A stretch of DNA of 33,973 nt from Dehalococcoidia bacterium (GCA_030602785.1 JAUVZB010000026.1:1-33973); one strand, 5' to 3'; counted from the first letter of the stretch, positions 16,004-23,968 are shown. Numbers and translations: made by a program. The notes: a model not told the origin generated them from the sequence alone.

Positions 16004-17182
16004 ATGTCTGCAGAACAGGTTGTGTTGGGAATTCCGAAGGAACTCACCCCCGGAGAGAAGCGAGTCGCGGCGATACCGAGCACGTGTGGGAGATACGTGA
16101 AGATGGGCATGCGTGTTCTTGTGGAAACCTCGGCCGGGGAAGGCGCCTTTTTCTCCGATGACGACTACCGCGCGGCAGGCGCTGAGATACTCGCTGACGT
16201 GGAATCGCTTTTTGCACAGGCGAACGTGATTCTCAAAGTCAAAGAACTGCAGCCCAATTCAGCAGGAGGCAAGCACGAAGTCGACATGATGAAGGAGGGC
16301 GCGACCCTCATCTGTTTCATTCACCCGGCTTCGCCACATAACCATGACCTCGTGCGAAGAATTGCCGCTAAGGGCATAACAAGTCTGACAATGGACAGCA
16401 TTCCCCGCATCACTCGGGCCCAGAAGATGGACGCACTCACTGCGATGAGCACAGTTGCCGGGTACAAGGCGGTCGTGATGGCGGCAGATCGCTTCGCGAG
16501 ATTCATCCCAATGACCATGACTGCGGTTGGCATGATTCAACCAGCCAAGGTACTTGTCATAGGCGCAGGTATCGTTGGGCTACAGGCGATTGCCACGGCC
16601 AAGAGACTCGGCGGCATAGTGTCGGCAGTGGACATCCGGCCCGATGCACGCGAACAGGCGGCCAGCCTCGGAGCCAAGATAGGCGGCTTTGAAATGCCGT
16701 CCGAACTCTCCCTGGGAGAGGGTGGATACGCCAGGGCGTTGTCGGAGGATTGGCTGGCGAAGGAGAGAGAGTCGATCGCACCTCTGGTGATGGACTCCGA
16801 TATCGTGATTGGAGCTGCGCTCGTTTTCGGTGAGACGGCTCCTATACTAGTCACTGAAGACATGGTGAAAGGAATGCGCAGCGGCTCCATTGTCTCTGAC
16901 GTGTCGGTTGATCAGGCGGGAAACTGCAGTCTTACGCAGTTCAACAAAGAAGTCTGGCAACACGGTGTTCTGATCAGCGGAATCGCAAATCTTCCTGGCT
17001 ACGTACCCACGGACGCCACCATGATGTATGCCAACACCGTGTGCAACTTCCTGGAGCCCCTGATACGCAACGGGGAACTCGTGATAGACGGGTCGGACGA
17101 GATAGTGGACTCAACGCTGGTGACTATCGGCGGAGAGATTGTGCATCATGGGACTCTGAAATCCATGGGGAAGGCAACGTAG
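16004..17182 (+). CDS. pntAA: NAD(P) transhydrogenase subunit alpha, NAD(H)-binding domain I (PntAA)
   Basis: The 392-residue NAD(H)-binding soluble component (dI) of proton-translocating transhydrogenase, which moves hydride between NAD(H) and NADP(H) using the proton gradient. It resembles alanine dehydrogenase: IPKELTPGEKRVAAIPST at the N-terminus, the AGEGAFFSDDDY segment near 45, TMDSIPRITRAQKMDALTAM near 128, the dinucleotide-binding motif VIGAGIVGLQA near 186, and GGYARALSEDW near 242. It lacks the membrane part, supplied by pntAB, as in split three-gene versions. AAGGAGGG precedes the ATG. The gene does not overlap pntAB; instead 190 bases with the tail of another pntAA lie between, suggesting that this copy replaced an older one. 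Confidence 0.93.
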   Translation: MSAEQVVLGIPKELTPGEKRVAAIPSTCGRYVKMGMRVLVETSAGEGAFFSDDDYRAAGAEILADVESLFAQANVILKVKELQPNSAGGKHEVDMMKEGATLICFIHPASPHNHDLVRRIAAKGITSLTMDSIPRITRAQKMDALTAMSTVAGYKAVVMAADRFARFIPMTMTAVGMIQPAKVLVIGAGIVGLQAIATAKRLGGIVSAVDIRPDAREQAASLGAKIGGFEMPSELSLGEGGYARALSEDWLAKERESIAPLVMDSDIVIGAALVFGETAPILVTEDMVKGMRSGSIVSDVSVDQAGNCSLTQFNKEVWQHGVLISGIANLPGYVPTDATMMYANTVCNFLEPLIRNGELVIDGSDEIVDSTLVTIGGEIVHHGTLKSMGKAT

Positions 17183-17191
17183 GCCGAATGA

Positions 17192-17380
17192 GCAGGCTGT
17201 CATGTCGACCTGACCGATGATATCGTCGCCCACTCGCTGGTGGTGCACAAGGGGGAACTCCTGTTCAAAGGGGGCCTCAAGGCGATGGGGCGCAGCAGTG
17301 AGAACCGAACGCTGAACGGCGTCGCGCGGCTCGCGGGATATGATTTCGGGCCGATGCATGGGGGGTATTACTATGATTGA
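17192..17380 (+). pseudogene. C-terminal remnant of a second pntAA
   Basis: An open stretch of 62 codons ending in TGA at 17378-17380 reads DLTDDIVAHSLVVHKGELLF, then GGLKAMG and a short extra tail. This lines up with the last residues of the intact upstream PntAA (DGSDEIVDSTLVTIGGEIVH, GTLKSMG). Its stop overlaps the ATG of pntAB by eight bases (ATGATTGA), the coupling expected of the original pntAA partner of this pntAB. A stop in frame just upstream (17189-17191) and absence of the NAD-binding domain show it is only a fragment. Its richer GC matches pntAB and pntB rather than the intact pntAA. Confidence 0.75.
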
Positions 17381-17660
17381 TCTTCTGATCATGCTGGGAG
17401 TGTTCCTCGTGGCGTTTGGCGTCGGCTACATGCTGATTTCCAAGGTGCCTCCGCTTCTGCACACGCCACTGATGTCGATGACCAACGCCATCTCGGCCGT
17501 GACGCTGGTGGGGGCCCTGCTGCTGTTTTCGGTGGTCGGCGGCGCCGGCAGCAGACTGATCGGCGCGGTGGCAATCATCGCGGCGGCTTTCAACGTGGTC
17601 GGCGGCTTCGTGATCACGGATCGTATGCTCAGGATGTTCAAGACCAAGGAGAAAAGGTGA
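17373..17660 (+). CDS. pntAB: NAD(P) transhydrogenase subunit alpha, transmembrane part (PntAB)
   Basis: A 95-residue membrane subunit with about three helices; it forms the N-terminal half of the proton channel (domain II) with PntB. The segment LISKVPPLLHTPLMSMTNAIS near residue 23 is highly conserved, including the P-P-L-L-H-T-P-L-M-S motif, and VVGGFVITDRML near the C-terminus is also typical. The ATG at 17373 is chosen because GGGGGG lies ten bases upstream and it gives the normal length. The start overlaps the stop of the pntAA remnant, and pntB follows after 59 bases. Confidence 0.93.
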   Translation: MIDLLIMLGVFLVAFGVGYMLISKVPPLLHTPLMSMTNAISAVTLVGALLLFSVVGGAGSRLIGAVAIIAAAFNVVGGFVITDRMLRMFKTKEKR

Positions 17661-17719
17661 TCGTGTCGGCAACGGGAGAGACGATAGTGCTTCGGTCAAC
17701 ACGATTGAGGAGATGCTGA

Positions 17720-19138
17720 ATGGGACTACTGGTCGATCTGGCGATAATCGTCCTGCTGCTGTGCGGTTTCCGCTTGTTCAGACGACCGCCCGAAGCGCGC
17801 AAGGGGAACCTGACCGCGGCCGCGGCGCTCGGGATGGCCTTCATGTTGGTTCTCTATCGCCACGACATCGTAGACCCGGCGATAGTGATTGTCGCGCTGC
17901 TGATCGGTTCGGGGATTGGCTGGGCCGCGGCGATGCGCGTGAACATGATCCAGATTCCGGCTATGATTGCATTCCAGCACGGCGCGGGCGGCATCGCGGC
18001 ATTCCTGGTGTCGTTCCAGGAACTCCAGGCGCAGGGAGTTCCGGAGTTGGTGGGCCAGATATCGGGCGCGGCGAGCCTGATGATCGGCGCATTCACCTTC
18101 GGCGGCAGCATGATTGCCAGCGCCAAGCTGGCCGCCCGCATCAATCAGCGGCCGGTCGTGCTGAGGCGCCACTCGCTGATACTGTCGCTCTTCGCGGTGG
18201 CCGGTGTAATCCTGACGATCGCCGCGTTGCAGGCCGGAGGGCCGCAGCGAGTCGCCTTCTTGATCGTGCTGATCGCTCTCTCAATCGCGACGGGTGTATT
18301 GTTCGCGATCCGGATCGGCGGTGCGGACATGCCCGTGCTGATCTCATTTCTCAACGCCACCGCTGGCCTGGCCGCGGCGTTCTGCGGCATCATCATTCAG
18401 AACAGGCTGCTCATCGCCTGCGGCGCGACGGTGGCCGCGTCTGGATCGATCCTGACGCACGTGATGTGCAAGGCCATGAACCGCGGCCTGGCCAACATCT
18501 TCATCGGCACCAAGGTCTCAGCCGCTCCTGCTGCGCCCCAGCCTCAGGCTAACCGGCAGGACGAGCCGCAACCGGTGGCAGAGAGGGACCTGAAGGTGAC
18601 TGAGCCATCGGCGTTGGAGCGGCCGGACCCGCTTGAGAACGCGGCCGAAGCCCTGCGCGGAGCCGCGAGCGTCGTGATTGTGCCGGGCTACGGAATGGCC
18701 CTGGCCCAGGCCCAATTTGACGCCGTGCGTCTGGCCGGCCTGCTCGCGCAGCAGGGCCGGCGCGTGTGCTTCGCAATCCACCCGGTGGCGGGCCGCATGC
18801 CCGGTCACATGAACGTGCTGCTGGCCGAGGCAGACGTGGACTACGACAATCTGGTGGAGATGGACGATATCAACCCGGAGCTGAAGGACACCGACGTGGT
18901 GTTGGTGATAGGGGCGTGCGACGTGGTCAATCCGGCGGCCATCGAGACGGAGGGGACGCCGATATCCGGGATGCCGATCATGGCGGCGCATGAGGCTCGG
19001 AGAGTGATTGTCTGCAACCTGGACGAGAAACCCGGATACTCGGGGGTCCAGAATCCGCTCTACACCATGGAGCGCACCATAATGCTGGTGGGCGACGCCA
19101 AGACGTCGCTGGAAGCTCTAATCTACCGCATCGAGTAA
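17720..19138 (+). CDS. pntB: NAD(P) transhydrogenase subunit beta (PntB)
   Basis: A 472-residue subunit with a membrane half (about nine helices to residue 265) and a C-terminal NADP(H)-binding domain III. Conserved pieces are MIAFQHGAGGIAAFLVSF near 80, GGADMPVLISFLNATAGLAA near 200, the nucleotide-binding IVPGYGMALAQAQ near 320, HPVAGRMPGHMNVLLAEADV near 355 and IGACDVVNPAA near 400. The linker around 270-305 is rich in Ala, Pro, Gln and Glu. GAGGAG lies seven bases before the ATG. With pntAA and pntAB it should make the full NADH/NADP transhydrogenase. The region is visibly more GC-rich than the flanking genes. Confidence 0.95.
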   Translation: MGLLVDLAIIVLLLCGFRLFRRPPEARKGNLTAAAALGMAFMLVLYRHDIVDPAIVIVALLIGSGIGWAAAMRVNMIQIPAMIAFQHGAGGIAAFLVSFQELQAQGVPELVGQISGAASLMIGAFTFGGSMIASAKLAARINQRPVVLRRHSLILSLFAVAGVILTIAALQAGGPQRVAFLIVLIALSIATGVLFAIRIGGADMPVLISFLNATAGLAAAFCGIIIQNRLLIACGATVAASGSILTHVMCKAMNRGLANIFIGTKVSAAPAAPQPQANRQDEPQPVAERDLKVTEPSALERPDPLENAAEALRGAASVVIVPGYGMALAQAQFDAVRLAGLLAQQGRRVCFAIHPVAGRMPGHMNVLLAEADVDYDNLVEMDDINPELKDTDVVLVIGACDVVNPAAIETEGTPISGMPIMAAHEARRVIVCNLDEKPGYSGVQNPLYTMERTIMLVGDAKTSLEALIYRIE

Positions 19139-19142
19139 TCGC

Positions 19143-19184
19143 GCCGCGCCGGCGCCGGGCCGGTTACCGGCTCGACGGCGCGGC
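19143..19184 (+). terminator. GC-rich stem-loop after pntB
   Basis: GCCGCGCCG (19143-19151) pairs with CGGCGCGGC (19176-19184), and inside it GCCGG and CCGGC (19159-19171) form a second stem around TTA. It begins four bases after the pntB stop. No U-run follows, so it may end the message through stabilisation or Rho-assisted termination rather than as a classical intrinsic terminator. Confidence 0.45.
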
Positions 19185-19441
19185 GTCAGCCTTCGATGAC
19201 CGCCAGAGGTCGAGGCCATACGCGAGGTGCGGAAGCTGGAACTCCAGGGCTGGCGGGAGACTCCAACTGGAGTTCTTCCGGGCGGATCTCGCCGTTTCGT
19301 GGCCGGGGCCCATCCTTCTGGGAGTCGTTGCACGACTGACATGCTGCCGCTCGCGGCCTGCCACACGCTCCTACCGGGTCGTAGCCTCTCAAGTATGGCG
19401 ATGCACGGTACGTTAGCCGGGAACCCCAATGACAGGAAACG
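19185..19441. other. Convergent intergenic region
   Basis: About 260 bases between the pntB stem-loop and the 3' end of the minus-strand SelA-like gene. I see no gene or repeat in it. Confidence 0.4.
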
Positions 19442-20653
19442 CTATTGGCATGTGAAAGCGGCTCTTAGTCTCTGTCCCACGAGTTCGGCGCTTGCCTGGT
19501 CCTGGAGAGTCAGTGAGTCGACATAGATGATGCCCTGCTCAATCGCGCTCTCCTCAAAGTAGATGCCTGGTTCCTCGCGCTTGAGTCTGTGGGCCACGTC
19601 CATCGCACTCCTGACGGCGACGCCGGCGTCCACCGCTATTTCCAGCATCGGATAGTACTCTTCCTCGTCGTCACACAGCTTGGCCTGCACACCTGCGATT
19701 GCGCCCAGGTGGTTGAGAATGGTGCGAGTCCATTCGAGACGCGTGGCGCAGAGTGCCGCGAACTCCTCCTCGGAGAAGGCCTCCAGGGCTACCAACAGGC
19801 CGACTATGGCTTCTTTGGTTACTTTTCCGCTACGGCCAATACCATGGAGCGGCTTGCCACGCAGCTTGTCCTTGGGGATAAGGTCAGAAGGGGGGTTCCA
19901 GTCAGGGAACCTCTCACCCGCGAGGTCGAGCATCTGGAGAAGCGCAGAGCCGACGAGATCCTTGCGGCCACAGAGAATTGCACTTGCCTGAGGCCCCCTG
20001 ATTCCCTTACCGCCGCTGATGGCGACCAGGTCGGCGCCCATGTCGATGTACTGGTGCAGGTTTGTCATCGGTGGCACTCGCGGGGCGGCATCGATAATCA
20101 CGGGCAGGCCGTGCTTGTGCGCCACCTCAATCACCTGTTCAAGTGGCGGATGCGATCCCGGCAATGGAGCGAACGCTATGGCGACCGTGTGTTCGGTGAT
20201 GCACGATTCCAACTCCCACCGGTCGGTGGAGCGAACTGTGGACGGTTCTGGCGTGTCGTTGAAGACACCTGCAAGAATAATCCTGGCGCCGGCCGCCTGG
20301 ATGGCATGATCGTAACCCGACAGGTGATGGAGCGGCATGACGATTTCGTTGGGCATACCCTCCGTGTGGGGCAGCCTGTTCATCCGGGCCACGTCCCAGC
20401 CGCAGATACAGGCGGCAGCAGCCAGCGTGAGTGCGTGCGCGGCGCCGCACGTGACGATGCCGGCTTCGGCATGTGTCCTCTTGGTTATGATGCGACTGGC
20501 AGCGGCCTGCAACTGGTCCATAGGAACGAAGGAGCGCGCAGCCTCCTCCATGGCGTCGAGCACCTGCTGCCCGACTAGCGTGCCACCATACCGCGTCATC
20601 GCACCCGCAGCGTTGATAATCGGCTTGACTCCATAGTGTTCGTAGATGCCCAC
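19442..20653 (-). CDS. SelA/DgaE-like PLP-dependent enzyme (aminotransferase-fold lyase)
   Basis: A 403-residue fold-type-I PLP protein of the L-seryl-tRNA(Sec) selenium transferase-like superfamily, which also contains D-glucosaminate-6-phosphate ammonia-lyase (DgaE) and many amino-acid lyases. Visible elements are INAAGAMTRYGGTLVG at the N-terminus, VTCGAAHALTLAAAACICG near 67, IIDAAPRVPP with the cofactor aspartate Asp188, and the Schiff-base Lys216 in AISGGKGIRGPQASAIL. No selC, selB or selD is nearby and the protein is shorter than true SelA (about 460), so a catabolic ammonia-lyase or racemase role is more likely. It faces a divergent RidA gene, whose product destroys the enamines such lyases release. 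Confidence 0.83.
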   Translation of the reverse strand: MGIYEHYGVKPIINAAGAMTRYGGTLVGQQVLDAMEEAARSFVPMDQLQAAASRIITKRTHAEAGIVTCGAAHALTLAAAACICGWDVARMNRLPHTEGMPNEIVMPLHHLSGYDHAIQAAGARIILAGVFNDTPEPSTVRSTDRWELESCITEHTVAIAFAPLPGSHPPLEQVIEVAHKHGLPVIIDAAPRVPPMTNLHQYIDMGADLVAISGGKGIRGPQASAILCGRKDLVGSALLQMLDLAGERFPDWNPPSDLIPKDKLRGKPLHGIGRSGKVTKEAIVGLLVALEAFSEEEFAALCATRLEWTRTILNHLGAIAGVQAKLCDDEEEYYPMLEIAVDAGVAVRSAMDVAHRLKREEPGIYFEESAIEQGIIYVDSLTLQDQASAELVGQRLRAAFTCQ

Positions 20654-21258
20654 GTGTCACCTCCTCACGCAATTTGTGTCCGGCCAGGGCGTATCGCAGC
20701 TCCGCGCTGGCCCTTAGTTCCGCCGAGATGTCCATCCGGCCAATTGTGATTCTGACCTATGCGCTCCTGGATTGTCACAGGCAGAAGCACGGTGCTGGAA
20801 CCAGTATCATCCAGGCAAACCCTGGGATTTGGGATTGAAGCCAACTGCGCACGTCGCACTGCGCTACGGGGCAGAAGTACCTCGCTGCTCGCGCCGCAAT
20901 TTCTTCTCAGTGCCTGGTGCGCTTGTCACCATTTCCGAGTAGCTTCGCAGGGCACTGGTTCCCTCGGTACGCACGTTCTGGCGTTCCTGAGGGCTATGAA
21001 GCCACCGCTGTACATACTGTACGTGCTTGGACTGGCCCAGTCCATAGCCGTGTAATCTTTGATGAGAGACTCTTGGTACAATGTGTAGGCGTCGGGCTTG
21101 AGGCGCCATGAAGTGCACCGGCCTCGGGCCAACTGAGTCGGAGGGCATACGGCGTACGGGCGTGTGCTCTGTGGTTTTACCGTGACATTGCCGGGTCCAC
21201 CGGGAAGCAAATCATAGGATTGTATCCCTTGATGATAACGCAGCGAAGGAGGAGCAGA
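20654..21258. other. Divergent intergenic region between SelA-like and ridA-like genes
   Basis: About 600 bases that must hold promoters for both divergent genes. Two short palindromes lie near 21010-21043, followed by an extended -10-like TGGTACAAT (21074-21082) on the plus strand. I see no supportable gene in it. Confidence 0.45.
21010..21043. promoter_or_regulatory. Two adjacent palindromes, possible operators
   Basis: GTACA-TAC-TGTAC (21010-21022) and GGACTGG-C-CCAGTCC (21029-21043) are perfect inverted repeats six bases apart, in the divergent spacer and just upstream of a -10-like TACAAT on the plus strand. This is the right place for a regulator site; no bound protein can be named. 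Confidence 0.4.
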
Positions 21259-21717
21259 ATGGGCGCGGAAGCCAAACTCAAGGAACTGGGACTCACACTA
21301 CCCGAACAGTCGAAGCCTGTCGCGAACTACCTTCCCGCCGTCAGGGCAGGGAACCTGTTGTTCGTGTCCGGTCATGGCCCCTACAACGACGGCAAGATCA
21401 AGACCGCGGGCAAGGTCGGCCAGGACCTGACGGTGGACGAGGGCTATCAGGTGGCTCGCAATGTGACGATGAACTGCCTCGCGTCGATCAGAGTGGCGCT
21501 CGGCGACCTCAATAAGGTGAAGCGTTTTGTGAAGCTGCTTGGCATGGTGAATTGCACTGAAGACTTCAAGGAGCAGCCCAAGGTGATCAACGGGTGTTCT
21601 GACCTTCTTGTTGAACTGTTCGGTGACGCGGGCAAGCACGCACGCTCTGCCGTGGGGATGCAAGCGCTTCCTTTCGCGATTCCCGTGGAAATCGAGATGA
21701 TTGTCGAAGTGGAATGA
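21259..21717 (+). CDS. RidA family protein (enamine/imine deaminase)
   Basis: A 152-residue YjgF/YER057c/UK114 protein, of the subgroup with an N-terminal extension and the FVSGHGP motif. RidA proteins act as trimers that hydrolyse reactive enamine or imine intermediates to 2-oxo acids, protecting PLP enzymes. The active-site arginine is Arg129 in KHARSAVGMQALPF, and the C-terminal strand PVEIEMIVEVE is standard. AAGGAGGAG precedes the ATG at 21259; an upstream ATG lacks such a site. Divergent placement from a SelA/DgaE-like lyase supports action on that enzyme's product (inference). Confidence 0.92.
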   Translation: MGAEAKLKELGLTLPEQSKPVANYLPAVRAGNLLFVSGHGPYNDGKIKTAGKVGQDLTVDEGYQVARNVTMNCLASIRVALGDLNKVKRFVKLLGMVNCTEDFKEQPKVINGCSDLLVELFGDAGKHARSAVGMQALPFAIPVEIEMIVEVE

Positions 21718-22017
21718 TGAGGCGAGTGACAGCGGTGACGCCGCGTTGTCTCGGCTGTGAGCGTGGCGAGAGCCTGTGTTCGCACAGTTCGCTGCCGGCC
21801 ACCAGGGCAGGCCGTTAGTGGCCAACAACGGCATCTGGAGTCTGGCGCTGCTGCTCCGAGCCTGACCTTCAGACGTGACCTTGTCCGGGGTGAATCGGAC
21901 ATCCTCGGCGAAGAGTAGGCTTGATAGGCTCGGCGCCGTAGTTGACGGGGTTGTGTGCGCGACAGCACGGGATCACCTGCCGCGGGAACTCCGGTCGGAC
22001 CAGGGTGCCTGACCGCC
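21718..22017. other. Convergent intergenic region
   Basis: Three hundred bases between the RidA gene and the 3' end of the AbfD-like gene on the other strand. I see no supportable gene, repeat or clear terminator. Confidence 0.4.
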
Positions 22018-23454
22018 TTACTCGCTTCTGATGCCCGCTATGTCCTGGGCCAGCTTCTTCTTCTTCTCGATGTCAGCGTTGCGCAGGACCGTCATGCGAT
22101 GCGTCTCCGGAGAGCCGGCGCCGTGAATGTTGGAGACGATATCCCTGCTTTCGAAGGCCAGCTTCTCGATGAAGCGGAATATGCGCATTCGGTCCTCAAC
22201 AGCAACTCCGTCCGCGCCCATCAGGTACTTCGACAATAGCGGCCCGATTTCCGGGTTTGCGAAGTCTTTGTCCGAAGGAAGGTCGGTTGTTGTTCCGCCG
22301 GCAATCTCAATCATCATTCTGATGACCTCGTGCAGGTCCTTGCCCTCGAAGAGCTTCGAGACATTTGAGAGCACCGGGTCAACCGTCTGGATGCCCGAGG
22401 GGGTAGGTTTGGAATCCACCGAGGCGGCTATGGAGCAGCCGTAGATGGCCTCCGTTATCTTGAGCATCTCCGCCAGCTTGTTGTTCACGTGCGACACGTT
22501 GGCCAGACCGTTGTATTCGGCTGCAGTTGCCGCAGCACCGATGATGACGTCGCCCACGCCGCATTTGCAGCCACCGTGGGAGTGCCTGTGGAAGTTGCCG
22601 AAGTTGCGCACCATCGGGCCGGCGTACTCGTACTCGCCATAGAGAAAGACCCTCTCCCACGGTACGAAGACGTCGTTGAATATGACTATGTTGGCAAACT
22701 TGCTGTATTCGGCATTGCCGAGGTCGCAGCCGTCGAGCGCCCGCGCCTCGAGCGTGCCACGGCCGTAGACATGGATGACTCCTTCCGCATCAACGGGAAC
22801 GGCGAAGGAGACGGCGTAGTCTTTGTCCGCTTCCCGCATCTCGCGGGCGGGGACGACGATGCCCCAGTGGGCGCAGAGCGAGCCGGTCTGGTGAATCTTG
22901 GCGCCCCTCACCGTGATGCCCTCGCTGTCCTTGCTGACTACGTGCAGGTAGAGGTCCGGGTCTTTCTGTTGGGAGGGACGGAGTGAACGGTCGCCCTTCA
23001 CGTCCGTAACTCCACTGAAGACAGTCAGGTCATCTGCCTGCAGGATGTCCACGAAGTTGAGCAGCCGGCTCCAGTACTCCGTACCGTACTTCTGGTCGCA
23101 TTCATAGGCCTCGATACCCACGGAGTTCATGGCATCCATGCCGGTGCAGCGCATGAAGCAAGTGCCGATTCTCTGTGTGAGGAACCTGAGCATTCGGACT
23201 TTGGCCAGCAGGTCTTCCCGGCTCTGATAGAACTTCACGAAACGGCTCACCTTTTCGCCGGACTCGAGCTGGGTCACAAGCAAATCCGCGCCCTCAGCGT
23301 CGTGCTCGAATTCATACGTCCTGGCAACGCCGGCCAGCATATGTGTGAGCAGAGGATGTTCGTACGGATTGGCTACCTTCTCTCCCAGGATGTAGGTAGT
23401 CGGGTGCAGCTTTTCCAGCGAACTGTAGTATTGCTCTCTTGTTCTCAGGGCCAT
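22018..23454 (-). CDS. 4-hydroxybutyryl-CoA dehydratase-like / HpaB-family flavoprotein
   Basis: A 478-residue protein of the 4-hydroxyphenylacetate 3-hydroxylase (HpaB)/4-hydroxybutyryl-CoA dehydratase (AbfD) family. AbfD uses FAD and a [4Fe-4S] cluster for a radical dehydration. All four cluster ligands can be seen: Cys99 and Cys103 (C-F-M-R-C), and His289 with Cys296 (HRHSHGGC), spaced as in Clostridium AbfD. Thr190 in IHQTGSL fits the substrate/flavin site, and the GAGSPE segment lies near 445. Two AbfD active-site positions differ: the residue between the paired cysteines is Met, and the tyrosine four residues after the ligand histidine is His293. So it is probably an Fe-S dehydratase/isomerase on another acyl-CoA, not a hydroxylase. 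It stands alone, with no acyl-CoA gene adjacent. Confidence 0.82.
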   Translation of the reverse strand: MALRTREQYYSSLEKLHPTTYILGEKVANPYEHPLLTHMLAGVARTYEFEHDAEGADLLVTQLESGEKVSRFVKFYQSREDLLAKVRMLRFLTQRIGTCFMRCTGMDAMNSVGIEAYECDQKYGTEYWSRLLNFVDILQADDLTVFSGVTDVKGDRSLRPSQQKDPDLYLHVVSKDSEGITVRGAKIHQTGSLCAHWGIVVPAREMREADKDYAVSFAVPVDAEGVIHVYGRGTLEARALDGCDLGNAEYSKFANIVIFNDVFVPWERVFLYGEYEYAGPMVRNFGNFHRHSHGGCKCGVGDVIIGAAATAAEYNGLANVSHVNNKLAEMLKITEAIYGCSIAASVDSKPTPSGIQTVDPVLSNVSKLFEGKDLHEVIRMMIEIAGGTTTDLPSDKDFANPEIGPLLSKYLMGADGVAVEDRMRIFRFIEKLAFESRDIVSNIHGAGSPETHRMTVLRNADIEKKKKLAQDIAGIRSE

Positions 23455-23635
23455 CTAGTACTCCATTTCTTGCGGAAGGCCAGCGTGTGTCTTTCGTGCT
23501 GGCCTTGCTGCCGGCAATCTTATTGCAGCAGCAAAGGGATATCAACCTGACCATCACCTGCGGCCTGACGCCACGCGAGTTTGCAGGAGCCATTACCGCC
23601 ACGGTAATTGGGGTGGGGTGGTGGTGTCCGGCGGA

Positions 23636-23656
23636 GGGGCACGTTGCACGTGCCCG
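23636..23656 (+). repeat. Hairpin repeat class B (copy 1)
   Basis: Stem GGGCACGT / ACGTGCCC with loop TGC, perfect 8-bp pairing; the GTA of the common frame is lost. Confidence 0.7.
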
Positions 23657-23681
23657 CTGGAGACGGGTGGTGATTGGCAAT

Positions 23682-23705
23682 GTAGGGGTACGTCGCACGT
23701 GCCCG
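23682..23705 (+). repeat. Hairpin repeat class B (copy 2)
   Basis: 24-base unit GTAGGGG...GCCCG with stem GGGTACGT / ACGTGCCC (one T-G pair) and loop CGC. It ends 25 bases before a class A copy. Confidence 0.75.
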
Positions 23706-23730
23706 GTGGGGGGGGGTGATGATTCGAAAT

Positions 23731-23757
23731 GTAGGGGCAGGGCTCCGTCCCTGCCCG
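23731..23757 (+). repeat. Hairpin repeat class A (copy 1)
   Basis: 27-base unit with frame GTAGGGGC...GCCCG; 8-bp stem GGGCAGGG / CCCTGCCC and loop CTCCGT. Identical to the copies at 23969, 29282 and 31242. Confidence 0.85.
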
Positions 23758-23777
23758 TGAGGAAGGGTGAGCTATCT

Positions 23778-23803
23778 GTAGGGGCCATGGCATGCCTGGC
23801 CCG
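23778..23803 (+). repeat. Hairpin repeat class D (copy 1)
   Basis: 26-base unit GTAGGGGC...GCCCG; stem GGGCCA / TGGCCC flanks a palindromic GGCATGCC core. Follows class A by 20 bases. Confidence 0.75.
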
Positions 23804-23857
23804 TTCCCTTGTCGCCACACAACGCCGGCAAGGCCAAGACAGCCCTGAATGACACAC

Positions 23858-23875
23858 TGCCCGACGGGCGGACCT
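23858..23875 (-). repeat. Hairpin repeat class C (remnant)
   Basis: GCCCGACGGGCGGACC matches one arm and flank of the complete class C copies at 29213 and 31072; the other arm is lost. Confidence 0.5.
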
Positions 23876-23923
23876 CCCTGGCCATCCGTTGTAGTCGGGG
23901 TGGCGTGGTGTTATCTGAAGCAG

Positions 23924-23943
23924 AGGCACGTTGGGCGTGCCCG
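23924..23943 (+). repeat. Hairpin repeat class B (copy 3, diverged)
   Basis: GGCACG pairs with CGTGCC around TTGGG; the outer frame has decayed. It is again 25 bases before a class A copy. Confidence 0.6.
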
Positions 23944-23968
23944 GTGGGGGGGGGTGATGATTCGAAAT

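Noticed and set aside
17713-18552. Long alternative frame inside pntB
   Set aside because: It is a shadow of pntB produced by high GC content; its residues are rich in Arg, Gly and Asp and match no family.
19442-20653. Selenocysteine synthase SelA
   Set aside because: Shorter than true SelA, no selB, selC or selD nearby, and a RidA neighbour suggests amino-acid breakdown.
22018-23454. 4-hydroxyphenylacetate 3-monooxygenase
   Set aside because: True HpaB hydroxylases lack Fe-S ligands, whereas both cysteine pairs and the ligand histidine of AbfD-type enzymes are visible here.
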